Assembly: GCF_024054035.1 (NCBI RefSeq)
Contig: NZ_JAMXQU010000015.1
Span: 1-54,230, forward strand
Length of the DNA: 54,230 bases
Reading direction: 5' to 3'
From: Asaia lannensis NBRC 102526
GTDB taxonomy: Bacteria > Pseudomonadota > Alphaproteobacteria > Acetobacterales > Acetobacteraceae
Under the pieces are notes generated by a model, which had not been told where the DNA came from, did not search any database, and was given only the letters and a program-made list of their open reading frames with translations. Below, piece after piece: positions 7,779 to 18,438 of this stretch; the first letter of the stretch is position 1, and every line of letters begins with the position of its first letter. A program made the translations under genes and the position numbers.

Positions 7779-8345
7779 ATGAAGCAGCAGGCAAACCTGA
7801 TTCGCGCCGGACAGGTTATTGAGCATGACGGTCGTCGCTGGACGGTTCTCAAGCAGCAGATCATCACGCCGGGCAAGGGTGGTGCCTTCATCCAGGTCGA
7901 AATGCGCGACCTGAACACGGGCAACAAGACCAACGAACGCTGGCGCACCGCCGATACGGTCGAGCGCCTGATGACGGAAGACAAGGACTACACCTATTCC
8001 TACACGGATGGTGACAACATCGTCCTGATGGACCCGGAAACCTTCGAGCAGGTCATGCTGCACAAGGATATCTTCGGCGACCAGCTGCCCTTCCTGCAGG
8101 ACAACATGGAACTGAACGTGAAGCTTGTCGAAAGCGACCCGGTCGGCGTGTCCCTGCCGCCGCACGTCACGCTCGAAATCACCGAAGCCGATCCGGTGGT
8201 GAAGGGCCAGACGGCCAGCTCGTCCTACAAGCCCGCCATGCTCTCCAATGGCGTCAAGACCATGGTGCCGCCCTTCATCGAAGCCGGCGAGCGCGTGGTT
8301 GTCCGCACGGATGACGCATCCTACGTCGAACGCGCCAAAGGCTGA
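7779..8345 (+). CDS. efp: elongation factor P
   Basis: Translation factor that binds next to the peptidyl-tRNA and relieves ribosome stalling at proline runs. 188 aa with the three beta-barrel domains of the family. The modification loop TPGKGGAF carries Lys33, equivalent to the lysine that EpmA beta-lysylates. The C-terminal signature VSLPPHVTLEITEADP is complete. Presence of epmA and epmB in the same region predicts the beta-lysylated form rather than the rhamnosylated type, which has Arg here. The ATG at 7779 gives the usual N-terminus MKQQANLIRAGQVIEHDG. The 197 bp between this start and the nuclease start must hold both promoters. Confidence 0.97.
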   Translation: MKQQANLIRAGQVIEHDGRRWTVLKQQIITPGKGGAFIQVEMRDLNTGNKTNERWRTADTVERLMTEDKDYTYSYTDGDNIVLMDPETFEQVMLHKDIFGDQLPFLQDNMELNVKLVESDPVGVSLPPHVTLEITEADPVVKGQTASSSYKPAMLSNGVKTMVPPFIEAGERVVVRTDDASYVERAKG

Positions 8346-8359
8346 TCCCGCCGGACACA

Positions 8360-8382
8360 GGGGGTGTGCAAGGCGTACCCCC
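8360..8382 (+). terminator. weak terminator-like hairpin after efp
   Basis: A 6-bp G/C stem (8360-8365 with 8377-8382) lies 15 bp downstream of the efp stop. Only a short TCTT follows rather than a true T run. It could end the efp transcript weakly or simply stabilise its 3' end. Confidence 0.35.
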
Positions 8383-8473
8383 GCTCTTGCGACCGTTTCC
8401 TATCCGGGGTCGCAGCCTGTTATCTTGACCAGACTACCCTGCTCTTTCACAGTTTCTCATCAGGATTATTGCC

Positions 8474-9304
8474 ATGCGCCTCTCGCCGCATATGACCGTC
8501 ATGCAGAATGCTGCGCAAAAGGCAGCCAAACGCCTCCTTCGTGATTTTGCCGAAGTCGAGCAGCTTCAGGTCAGCATCAAGGGGCCGGGCGATTTCGTCT
8601 CGCAGGCCGATCTGCGTGCCGAGCAGACAATCCGTGATGAGCTTGCCCGCGCCCGTCCCGGCTACGCCTTCCTGATGGAAGAGAGCGGCACATCCGGCGG
8701 CGAGAACTGGACATGGCGCTGGATCGTCGATCCGCTCGACGGCACATCAAACTTCCTGCATGGCATTCCGCAATGGGCCATCTCGATTGCCCTGCAGCGC
8801 CGTCATCCCGATGGCTCGACCGAAATTGCCGCTGCCATGGTGTACAATCCCGCAGCCAATGAGATGTTCTGGGCCGAAAAGGGCGTCGGTGCGTTCCTCA
8901 ACGAACGTCGCATCCGTGTTTCTGCCCGTCGTGATCTCTCCGAGTCGCTCATTGCCACCGGGATCCCCTTCGCCAAGACCCCTGCCGATCGTCGCCTGCC
9001 TTTCGGGCGCAGCCTCGCTGCCCTGATGCCGCATGTTGCAGGCTTCCGCCGCTTCGGTGCCGCGGCCCTCGATCTCGCCTGGGTCGCTGCCGGTCGCTAT
9101 GAAGCTTTCTGGGAAATCGGCCTCAAGCCCTGGGATTGCGCAGCCGGTCTTCTGATCGTGCGTGAAGCCGGCGGTTACGTAACCGACCCGGAAGGGCAGG
9201 AAATCACCGATCTGGACAACGATGTCACGCTGGTGGCGGGCAACGCCAACCTGCACGGTCCGATCCGCACCATCGTGCTCGACGCCCTGACGCGCAAAGC
9301 CTGA
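8474..9304 (+). CDS. inositol monophosphatase family phosphatase (SuhB-like)
   Basis: 276 aa Mg-dependent, Li-sensitive-type sugar phosphatase. All motifs are present: GDFVSQADLRAE; EESG; the metal-binding WIVDPLDGTSNFLHGIP; and, near the C-terminus, IGLKPWDCAAGLLIVREAGG. Family members hydrolyse inositol-1-phosphate or related sugar phosphates; SuhB also affects rRNA transcription in E. coli. It follows efp on the same strand by 128 bp, an arrangement I recall as recurrent in alphaproteobacteria. The precise substrate cannot be told from the sequence. Confidence 0.92.
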   Translation: MRLSPHMTVMQNAAQKAAKRLLRDFAEVEQLQVSIKGPGDFVSQADLRAEQTIRDELARARPGYAFLMEESGTSGGENWTWRWIVDPLDGTSNFLHGIPQWAISIALQRRHPDGSTEIAAAMVYNPAANEMFWAEKGVGAFLNERRIRVSARRDLSESLIATGIPFAKTPADRRLPFGRSLAALMPHVAGFRRFGAAALDLAWVAAGRYEAFWEIGLKPWDCAAGLLIVREAGGYVTDPEGQEITDLDNDVTLVAGNANLHGPIRTIVLDALTRKA

Positions 9305-9430
9305 ACCAGGCGACTGGAACAGGACAAACCGGAACAGGACAATAAACCATCATCCGGCAGGGCCCCCCTATCGGATGGCGGGCGCCATGTCCTGACTAGC
9401 AGCTGGCTGGTCCTGTTCTCCCCTGACACG

Positions 9431-9519
9431 CCGATCCTGCCCGCTCTCCTGCCCCGCGAAGACAAGACGGCAGGAGAAAAGGCTGTAGCGGGATCGGACA
9501 GATCTCAAAAAAATCTGTC
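9431..9519. repeat. nested inverted repeats between the SuhB-like gene and the OmpA-like operon
   Basis: A perfect 8-bp inverted repeat (9446-9453 with 9469-9476) sits inside an outer pair (9431-9445 with 9487-9497) that is complementary except for a 4-base bulge. A second hairpin follows (9497-9503 with 9513-9519, perfect 7 bp, A-rich loop). They occupy the middle of the 292-bp spacer 9305-9596, which holds no convincing gene. They could be a terminator for the upstream gene or a leader structure of the operon that starts at 9597. Confidence 0.5.
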
Positions 9520-9596
9520 GCGCGAGGGAACCATAGCCAGTCCCACCTCATTCCCCATTGCTTGCGCAGGGGGAGCGCGATTAGGATCGCCCGGTC

Positions 9597-10424
9597 ATGA
9601 ATCGGCCGATCCTTCTCTCCCTCCTGTTCTCGGCCGGTTTTCCGGCTGTCCTGCTGACCTGTGCGCCTGTACTGGCGCAGGTCACCTCCAACGATGACGC
9701 GATCCCCGCCGCAAAGCCTGCGCCGCAAAAAGCCCCATCCAGGGCAGCCTCAGGCAAGGCAGGCAATACCGCTCATGGCGGATCGCACGAAACGTCGAAA
9801 AAACCGTCATCGGACAAAGTCGCGTCGCCGAAGCCGCAGGCCGCCGATGCCAGCCTCCCCGGCAAGAGCGCCCCTCCCGCTGCCCCTCGCCTACCTGCAG
9901 CTCAGCGTGTCGGTGCACCGCCAGATGTTCCTGCCCAGCCCCCTCGCCCCGTGGTCATTCCTCCCCCCGGCGTAACGGTCCCGACGCATCCTCCCGTCCC
10001 GCCGGAAGAGGTCAAGGCCGTCCCCGATGCCAAGGGCAAGGTCGAGAAACAGGCCCACGGCCTGCGCATTCTGTTCGACGCCAATAGCAGCAGCATGAAT
10101 CAGGCCATGATCGATGCCGTGCGCGATGAAGCCAGAATTCTGGCAGCCAAGCCGACGCTGCGTGTCACGCTCTGGGCCTCGGCCAGCGGCACGAATGAAG
10201 ATCTTTCCACACCGCGGCGCGTGGCCCTGGCCCGTGCCCTGGTCGTGCGCTCCATCCTGATCCGTGAAGGTGTAGCCACGACGCGTATCTACCCGCGTGC
10301 GACCGGCCTGGCCCAGCCCGGAACCGCGCCGGCAGACCGTCTCGACATCATTGCCGAGGGTGCCGTTCCGGCCCCGATTTCTGAAGCCCAGTTCGGAACC
10401 GCATCGAGGACCCCGACGCCATGA
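9597..10424 (+). CDS. exported OmpA-like-fold protein with Pro/Ala/Lys-rich linker
   Basis: 275 aa. A signal peptide (about 1-27, ending VLAQ) is followed by about 120 residues of Pro/Ala/Lys-rich linker of the wall-spanning type. A C-terminal globular part (about 150-260) has the alternating pattern of an OmpA-like domain (ILFDANSSSMNQ, TPRRVALARALVVRSILI, ADRLDI). The canonical peptidoglycan-binding Asp/Arg motif (TDxxGS...NxxLSxxRA) is only partly kept. Its TGA overlaps the next ATG as ATGA. The neighbouring MotA/ExbB-like and MotB/OmpA-like genes suggest it is the third component of an envelope complex. Confidence 0.75.
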   Translation: MNRPILLSLLFSAGFPAVLLTCAPVLAQVTSNDDAIPAAKPAPQKAPSRAASGKAGNTAHGGSHETSKKPSSDKVASPKPQAADASLPGKSAPPAAPRLPAAQRVGAPPDVPAQPPRPVVIPPPGVTVPTHPPVPPEEVKAVPDAKGKVEKQAHGLRILFDANSSSMNQAMIDAVRDEARILAAKPTLRVTLWASASGTNEDLSTPRRVALARALVVRSILIREGVATTRIYPRATGLAQPGTAPADRLDIIAEGAVPAPISEAQFGTASRTPTP

Positions 10425-11593
10425 CCCGCCCGACCCTTTACCTCCTGCGCATGGGGATCTTTCTGGTCCTTGTCGCTGCCGTGGCTGCCCTGCTCAGCAA
10501 GACGCTCTATGCCGCGTTCTTCGCCAATCCGGCGCTGGACGGGCTGATTCTGGGTGTACTCGTCATCGGCATCCTGTGGAATCTGCGCACGGTGCTGCGC
10601 CTGATGCCCGAGGTAAAATGGGTCGATCAACTCCGCGTCAACCGCACCGGTCTTGCACAGCCCGAGCCGCCCCGCCTGCTCGGCACGCTGGCGCGTAATC
10701 TGGCAGCCCGCACCTCGACGGGTCGCCTCAGCCTGTCGCATCAATCGGCCCAGGCCACGCTCGACAGTCTCTCGGGTCGACTGGACGAATCACGCGATAT
10801 CTCACGCTACATGACCAGCCTGCTCATCTATCTGGGTCTGCTCGGTACGTTCTACGGCCTCCTCCTGACCGTCAGCTCCATCGTTGATGTCATTGGAAGC
10901 ATGAATGTTGGCGATGGCAATCTCGATGCCATGTTCGGCCAGCTGAAAACCAATCTGGCTCAACCCTTGCGCGGCATGTCCACAGCCTTCTCGGGCTCGA
11001 TGTTCGGTCTTGCCGGGGCGCTCATCCTGGGCTTCCTCGATCTCAACGCAGGTCAGGCCCAGAACCGTTTCTTCAATGAAGTCGAGGAATGGCTGGTCGG
11101 TATCACCAAGCAGGGCGGCACCCTGATCGAAGGGGGCGATGCCTCTGTCCCCGCCTATGTGCAGGCCCTGCTGGAGCAGACAGCCGAGAACCTCGAAACC
11201 CTGCAGAACGTCGTCTCGCGCAGCGAGGAGAGCCGCATGCAACAGCTTCAGGTCATGGACGGACTGCAGGAGCGCCTCAGGGCCATGACGGACCTGCTTC
11301 AGTCCAACCAGAAAATGATGAACCGCGTCGCTGAAGGGCAGGCCCTTCTAGGGCCGTTCCTCAAGCACGTGGGCGAGGCCGCAACACCCGGCACGGCAGC
11401 TTTCAACGACGCCAAGGACAGCCGCGAGCAGTTCAGCCGAATCGAGGGCCATATCGTGCGCCTGATCGACGAGCTTCACAGTGGCCGCGCCCAGATGGCG
11501 GGCGAAATACGCAACGATCTGCGCGTTCTTGCCCGCACCATTGCGGCTACAAGCCCCGGCGGTTCGACGGTCGTCCCCCCTTCGGCCCAATAA
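10421..11593 (+). CDS. MotA/TolQ/ExbB-type proton channel protein
   Basis: 390 aa inner-membrane protein. Four hydrophobic segments are seen (about 8-28, 43-62, 130-155, 185-210) with the MotA/ExbB-like segments YLGLLGTFYGLLLTV and MSTAFSGSMFGLAGALILGF. The C-terminal half (about 230-390) is hydrophilic and helical, with LEQTAENLETLQNVVSRSEE-type coiled-coil sequence. It is far longer than TolQ or ExbB tails. Family members form the ion-conducting stator ring around MotB/TolR/ExbD. Translationally coupled upstream (ATGA) and 15 bp from the partner gene downstream. The long tail may reach a cytosolic partner. Confidence 0.85.
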   Translation: MTRPTLYLLRMGIFLVLVAAVAALLSKTLYAAFFANPALDGLILGVLVIGILWNLRTVLRLMPEVKWVDQLRVNRTGLAQPEPPRLLGTLARNLAARTSTGRLSLSHQSAQATLDSLSGRLDESRDISRYMTSLLIYLGLLGTFYGLLLTVSSIVDVIGSMNVGDGNLDAMFGQLKTNLAQPLRGMSTAFSGSMFGLAGALILGFLDLNAGQAQNRFFNEVEEWLVGITKQGGTLIEGGDASVPAYVQALLEQTAENLETLQNVVSRSEESRMQQLQVMDGLQERLRAMTDLLQSNQKMMNRVAEGQALLGPFLKHVGEAATPGTAAFNDAKDSREQFSRIEGHIVRLIDELHSGRAQMAGEIRNDLRVLARTIAATSPGGSTVVPPSAQ

Positions 11594-11608
11594 GGCGAGG
11601 CGGCTCTC

Positions 11609-12616
11609 ATGGCACGACGCTCAAGACGCAGCTCCCACGGCGGAGAACTCAATGCCTGGCCGGGCTACGTGGATGCGCTCTCCACGCTGCTCATGGTCGT
11701 CACTTTCGTGTTGCTTGTCTTTGTGCTGGGCCAGCAGTTCCTGTCCGTCGCCCTTAGCAAGCGCACCCATTCGCTCGATGCCCTGCGCCAGCAGCTTGCT
11801 GCCCTGCAGCAGACACTGTCGATGACAGAGGCCAAGAACACGCAGCTCAACGCCATGGTGGCCAGCCTCACCACCGATCGCGACAGCGCCAAACGTCAGG
11901 CCGATGTCCTCACGCAGCAGCTTGCCACACTGAACGGCACGATTGCCGAAAAGGAACAGGCCCTCGCCGCAGCCGGTCAGGCGACGCAATCCGATCAGGC
12001 CACCATCGCCGAGCTCAAATCGCAGCTCGAACAGCTCAACCAGCAATTGCTCGCTATCGGCCAGGCGCTCGATATCGCGAAGAAAGATGTCACGGCGCGC
12101 GACCAGCAGATCACGGATCTGGGCAACAGGCTCAATGTGGCGCTGGCCGACAAGGTCAATCAGCTCAAGCGCTATCGCTCCGAATTTTTCGGCCGCCTTC
12201 AGGACATCCTGAAAAACCAGAAGGGCGTCGAGATCGTCGGCGACCGCTTCGTCTTCCAGAGCTCCATTCTCTTCCCGCAGGGCAGTGCCGATCTGACACC
12301 CCAGGGCGAGAAGGAAATCGCCGCGCTGGCGCATACCTTCAAGCAGGTCTCGAGCCAGATTCCGGCCGATATCCCCTGGATCCTGCGCGTGGATGGCCAT
12401 GCCGACAAGCAGCCCATCCATACCGCCTTTCCAAGCAACTGGGAGCTGTCGAGCGCGCGCGCGATCACTGTGGTCAAGGTGCTCATTCGCGAAGGTGTGG
12501 ACCCGCATCATCTCGCCGCTACCGGCTTTTCCGACTATCAGCCTCTCGATCAGGGCAATACGGCCGCGGCCTATACCCGCAACCGGCGCATCGAGTTTCG
12601 CCTGACGGATCGCTGA
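11609..12616 (+). CDS. MotB-like protein with OmpA peptidoglycan-binding domain
   Basis: 335 aa: a cytosolic basic N-terminus, one membrane helix (about 20-42), a long periplasmic coiled coil (about 50-190) rich in Gln/Ala/Leu, and a C-terminal OmpA domain (about 205-335). Asp22 in GYVDALSTLLMV sits at the entry of the membrane helix, where the proton-carrying Asp of MotB/ExbD is found. The OmpA signature is intact (VDGHADKQPI, NWELSSARA, YTRNRRIEFR). It pairs with the preceding MotA/ExbB-like protein as a stator-type complex anchored to peptidoglycan. No flagellar genes are nearby, so a cell-envelope role rather than motility is inferred. Confidence 0.87.
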   Translation: MARRSRRSSHGGELNAWPGYVDALSTLLMVVTFVLLVFVLGQQFLSVALSKRTHSLDALRQQLAALQQTLSMTEAKNTQLNAMVASLTTDRDSAKRQADVLTQQLATLNGTIAEKEQALAAAGQATQSDQATIAELKSQLEQLNQQLLAIGQALDIAKKDVTARDQQITDLGNRLNVALADKVNQLKRYRSEFFGRLQDILKNQKGVEIVGDRFVFQSSILFPQGSADLTPQGEKEIAALAHTFKQVSSQIPADIPWILRVDGHADKQPIHTAFPSNWELSSARAITVVKVLIREGVDPHHLAATGFSDYQPLDQGNTAAAYTRNRRIEFRLTDR

Positions 12617-12721
12617 AGCGCAAAACCGGCCCCGGACAGGCAATGAAACGTCAGGGAGAAATCGTATGGCGGCGGTTTCTCCCCAATGACAAGAACAGCG
12701 CAATCGCTTATGTATCGCGCC

Positions 12722-14524
<1,803 letters not shown>

Positions 14525-14568
14525 CACGATCAGTCCAACCCAAGAACAACAAGAAGGAACACCACGAT

Positions 14569-16089
14569 ATGGCCTCTGCCGCAGCCGTCCTTTTCGTCAA
14601 GAACGATGCTGACGATATCGGCTGGTGGATCGCCTATCACCTTGCCATCGGCTTCAACGCCCTGATCATCTATGACGATCATTCAACCGATGGCACTTGG
14701 GACATCATCCAGAACGCCGCAGGACTTTACCCTGTCGAAGCGCATCGTGCCGATCGTCATGCAGGCACATCCCATGCCCAGCGCCGCTCGAACGCGTTCG
14801 CTCAGGCCTTGGAAGCCTGTCGTACCCGTTTCGACTGGGTAATCTGCCTCGACAGCGACGAATACGTCTATTTCGACGATCATGACGATATCGGCCGTTA
14901 TCTCGATAGCTTTGCCGATGCCGACGCCATCATGCTCAACTGGTCCGTTTTCGGCTCGAACGGTCATGTCGGTCGCCCTGCCCAAGGTCCGATCGCCGCC
15001 TACACAAAGCGCGCAGAGCTCGATTTCCCCGATCACCGCGCGGGCAAGACCTTCCTGCGCCCTGGCGCCTATACCGGGCATTTCGTCGATGGCTGCCATT
15101 TCACGCTTGATCCGTCACGCCACGTCCACGCCGATGGTACGGCCTTCGACCCGGCACGAGCAGCAAGCTGGCAGGGCGCCCGTATCCTGCATTATGTGAC
15201 GCGCAACCTGACCCATTACACCCGCCGCCTTGCCCGGCTTGGTGCCGGTCAAAGCGCGCCCGATCTGTGGTCGCACTACAACCGTAACGACGTGCAGGAT
15301 CTGGCAGCGCAGCGTTTCCGCCAGGCCACACGTCAGGTCGCGTCGCGGCTATGGCGTTCCAGCCTGGAGGCGCTCTACTGGCGTCTGCAGAAGGATATCA
15401 AAGCGAATAGCCTGAGTTTCCTGCCTGAAACCGCCTTTACGGTCAGAGAGCATCGCAGTCTTGCCATGCCACGCCCGTTGCACTTTGCAACCCTGAGTAC
15501 AGAGTCAGGCGAAACTCTCGTCTACGATCCTGAAACACATGGGCTCGTACTGTCTCCTGCAGTCTCTTCGCACGAACAAAGCCGGATTGTTCTCGTGACA
15601 GAAGCGTCGGACCTGTCATCGCGCACATCACAGACAGGCTTCCTCCTCCTTCCACCTAACGATACCGCCCCTCTCGATTCGGGCGATTGTCTGACGCGCT
15701 GGATACCGGTCGACATAACCGCCGGCGTTCCCGCCCATCGCGACGACGCGTTCGCACAGCAGGACGAGCAGAGGGTCACCCTGCATGCCGACGGGCAGGT
15801 CATGGCACGGATGGAGAACGGTCAGATCGGATTCATAGGCGGAACGCCTCTTGCGCTCTACGCCTGCACCTTCACCCCCGACACGGCCCTTGAGACACGA
15901 CTGCGCCCCTATCTTGCCCTGCGCGGCCATGGCAACAGCCTGCACGATTTCTGCACCGGCATCGACCTGCTGCGTGCGCCTCAACCCGACGCCATGGCCT
16001 GCGCCCTTGCAAGCCTCTCGAACGAGGCCCGCGCAGTGCTGGGAAGCCGCTATAGCGGCTTCCTGCCGCCCTGGATGTATGCGGCGTAA
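14569..16089 (+). CDS. GT-A glycosyltransferase (Glyco_tranf_2_4 / GT92-like)
   Basis: 506 aa, cytosolic. The N-terminal 250 residues form a GT-A domain: AAVLFVKNDADDIGWWIAYH, then LIIYDDHSTDGTWD, the DxD-like metal site VICLDSDEYVYF, and the acceptor-region HFTLDPSRHVHADG. This is the pattern of the family that also contains DUF23/GT92. The C-terminal half (about 290-506) has no recognised domain and is beta-rich with repeated Asp/Pro turns. An AAGAAGGAA ribosome-binding site precedes the ATG. The sugar donor and acceptor are unknown; no polysaccharide genes are adjacent. Confidence 0.8.
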   Translation: MASAAAVLFVKNDADDIGWWIAYHLAIGFNALIIYDDHSTDGTWDIIQNAAGLYPVEAHRADRHAGTSHAQRRSNAFAQALEACRTRFDWVICLDSDEYVYFDDHDDIGRYLDSFADADAIMLNWSVFGSNGHVGRPAQGPIAAYTKRAELDFPDHRAGKTFLRPGAYTGHFVDGCHFTLDPSRHVHADGTAFDPARAASWQGARILHYVTRNLTHYTRRLARLGAGQSAPDLWSHYNRNDVQDLAAQRFRQATRQVASRLWRSSLEALYWRLQKDIKANSLSFLPETAFTVREHRSLAMPRPLHFATLSTESGETLVYDPETHGLVLSPAVSSHEQSRIVLVTEASDLSSRTSQTGFLLLPPNDTAPLDSGDCLTRWIPVDITAGVPAHRDDAFAQQDEQRVTLHADGQVMARMENGQIGFIGGTPLALYACTFTPDTALETRLRPYLALRGHGNSLHDFCTGIDLLRAPQPDAMACALASLSNEARAVLGSRYSGFLPPWMYAA

Positions 16090-16188
16090 AACACCCCTGA
16101 CCGCTCTGCGGATCCGGTCGAATGGCCGGGAGAGACCCTCTCAAGGAACTCCCGCCCCCCTTATCTCGTAAATCAGGACATGACAGCC

Positions 16189-16244
16189 TTCAGGGGCGGG
16201 GTATGGCCATGGCGTTTCCGCCGTGCCCGGGCCCCGCCCCTGAA
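16189..16244. repeat. perfect 13-bp inverted repeat before the AsmA gene
   Basis: Arms 16189-16201 and 16232-16244 are exact reverse complements, very GC-rich. A 30-base spacer itself contains a short ATGGCG/CGCCGT hairpin, so an extended stem-loop is possible. It lies in the 192-bp gap between the glycosyltransferase and the GTG of the AsmA gene, 37 bp before that start. No T run follows on either strand. It may act as a Rho-protected transcript end or an intergenic repeat. Confidence 0.6.
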
Positions 16245-16281
16245 TGCAAATTGTTCCTGATGCAGCAGAAAGGCAGAGCAC

Positions 16282-18378
16282 GTGGCAGAAACCGGAAATC
16301 CCCCGACCCCGCCGCGGAGACGCCCTGTACGCCGGGTACTCGGCATTATCTCAGGGGCTCTTGCCGTTCTCCTCGTTCTGCTCATCCTGTTATGGAACTG
16401 GGACTGGTTCGTCCCTCTGATCGACAGACGCGCGAGCGCTGCGCTTCATCGTCCGGTGACGATCGCCCATCTGCATGTCCGTCTCGGCCTGACCACGTCC
16501 GTTTCGGTAGACGATCTCAAAATCCAGCAACCAGAAGGCTTCGAGTCCGAAAAAGAGCTGTTCGCCAGCGCGAAAAAAGCGACCGTTTCAGTCAATGTAT
16601 GGCGCTATCTCACCCATAAGGGGCTGGAGATCCCCCTGATTGCTCTGGATACGCCCAGGGGCGATATCGTCGCACTTGCCAATGGCAGGAACAATTACAG
16701 CTTCACAGACCCGAACGCGAAGCCTGCCCCTGCAGCGCAGAACCAGTCGACCGAGTTGCCGAAAATCGGAACCCTGACCATCACCGATGGCGATATCCGT
16801 GTGGCCCTCGCCAAGCTCAAAACCGACATGCATGTGCTGATGCACACCACCCCGGTCAAAGGCGATCAGGACGGTACGATCGTCATCGATCTCAAGGGAC
16901 GCTACGCACAGGCCCCCATTACGGGACATATCGTGGGCGGCTCTCTGCTGACCCTGACGAATGCCTCCCATCCCTATCCGATCGATGCACGCCTCGAGAA
17001 CGGCCCCACCTATGTCACACTGCGCGGTACCGTCGACGATCCCCTGCATTTCAAGGGGACGAAACTCGTTTTGCATTTCGCCGGCCCCGACATGTCGCTC
17101 CTTTATGCCCTCACGGGAATCCCCATTCCGCAGACACCGTCCTACAGCATTGCAGGCAATCTCGATTACACGGCAGCCCATATCCGTTTCACGAACTTCG
17201 CCGGGAAAATGGGCTCATCGGACATCGGCGGCACGATCTCCGTCGACCCGCAGACCAAGCCTATTACGGTCGATGCCAACCTTCACTCACGCAACGTGGA
17301 TCTGAAGGATCTTGGCGGCTTTATCGGGGCCAAGCCCGGACATGAAGAGAGCAAGAAGGCCGCCACGAGCGACCGTATCCTGCCCTCCACCCCGATCAAT
17401 GTGCCGAAGCTCAACTCGGTCAATGCCCATCTGGTCTATAAGGGCGATCATATCGAGAACAAGGATATGCCTCTCGACAATATCGTGGCCGATATTGCCG
17501 TGCAGGACGGCGCCATCGAGATCAACAAGCTGAATTTCGCCGTCGGCAATGGCACGCTTGGTCTGTCCGGTGCGCTGGACCCGGTGGCCAACGGCCAGTT
17601 CAAGACCCATTTCAAGGTCGATGTATCGCGTCTTTCCATTCAGCGTCTGATGAAGGCAACGCAAACCTTCAAGGGCGAGGGAACGCTCGGAGGGCATATC
17701 ACGCTGGCCGCAACCGGCAATTCCATTGCCTCCCTGCTGGGCAACGGCGATGGCGGGATCACGCTCGTCGTCGACCATGGTGGCGATGTCTCCGCCCTGC
17801 TGCCCGATCTGATGGGGCTCAAGGTCGGTAGCGCCATTCTCTCGGCGCTGGGCATTCCGCAGCGCTCCGATCTCAAATGCTTCATTGCCGACATGCCTTT
17901 GCGCAATGGCATTCTCAGCACGAATTCGCTGCTGCTGATGACCAACAACACGCGTACCCTCGGGGGTGGCAGCGTCAACCTGCGAAACGAAACGCTGGAC
18001 TATCACGTCACGACGCGTTCGACCTCGTTCAACATTCTTTCCTTCCCCGGTCGGGTCAATATTTCCGGTCCGCTGAAAAGCCCCACCATCATGCCGGGTG
18101 CCGAGATCATCGGCCGGGCGGCGGCAACGGCCGGGCTCGCAATCGCTTTCCCGCCTGCCGCTCTTCTACCCACCATCCAGTTCGGCGTCGGCAAGGGCAG
18201 CGCCTGTGAAGACGCGCTGGGCAAGGCCAATGCCGACCCGGCTGCCGGCGTCAAACCCGGCGCCACAACCGGGAGCGGCCCCGCCAGCGTTCAGGCGAAC
18301 AAGCCTGCACCGCCTGCCCGGAAGCTCACACGCAAACAGATCCACTCCGTCTGGAAAGAGCGTCTCAAGCAGAACTAG
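16282..18378 (+). CDS. AsmA family protein
   Basis: 698 aa. Membrane anchor at about 18-42 (VLGIISGALAVLLVLLILL), then the AsmA N-terminal signature (RRASAALHRPVTIAHLHV, VSVDDLKIQQPEGF). A long beta-rich periplasmic body and the AsmA C-terminal region (about 450-620) follow, with conserved YHVTTRSTSFNILSFPGRVNISGPLKSP. The tail is Ala/Pro/Lys-rich. AsmA-like proteins are thought to form hydrophobic grooves that carry phospholipids across the periplasm. The GTG start at 16282 has an AAAGGCAG ribosome-binding site. It is followed by the lipoprotein phosphodiesterase gene on the same strand. Confidence 0.9.
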   Translation: MAETGNPPTPPRRRPVRRVLGIISGALAVLLVLLILLWNWDWFVPLIDRRASAALHRPVTIAHLHVRLGLTTSVSVDDLKIQQPEGFESEKELFASAKKATVSVNVWRYLTHKGLEIPLIALDTPRGDIVALANGRNNYSFTDPNAKPAPAAQNQSTELPKIGTLTITDGDIRVALAKLKTDMHVLMHTTPVKGDQDGTIVIDLKGRYAQAPITGHIVGGSLLTLTNASHPYPIDARLENGPTYVTLRGTVDDPLHFKGTKLVLHFAGPDMSLLYALTGIPIPQTPSYSIAGNLDYTAAHIRFTNFAGKMGSSDIGGTISVDPQTKPITVDANLHSRNVDLKDLGGFIGAKPGHEESKKAATSDRILPSTPINVPKLNSVNAHLVYKGDHIENKDMPLDNIVADIAVQDGAIEINKLNFAVGNGTLGLSGALDPVANGQFKTHFKVDVSRLSIQRLMKATQTFKGEGTLGGHITLAATGNSIASLLGNGDGGITLVVDHGGDVSALLPDLMGLKVGSAILSALGIPQRSDLKCFIADMPLRNGILSTNSLLLMTNNTRTLGGGSVNLRNETLDYHVTTRSTSFNILSFPGRVNISGPLKSPTIMPGAEIIGRAAATAGLAIAFPPAALLPTIQFGVGKGSACEDALGKANADPAAGVKPGATTGSGPASVQANKPAPPARKLTRKQIHSVWKERLKQN

Positions 18379-18438
18379 CCCTTTCGTATCGCATGCAAGA
18401 CGATTGATCCCTGCGCGCCATCCTGCCAGTCTGCGGTC

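Noticed and set aside
9597-12616. Zorya-like anti-phage system (ZorA/ZorB resemble the MotA- and MotB-like pair)
   Set aside because: No ZorC, ZorD or ZorE-like gene is adjacent. The flanks are housekeeping genes, and the first gene is an exported OmpA-like protein.
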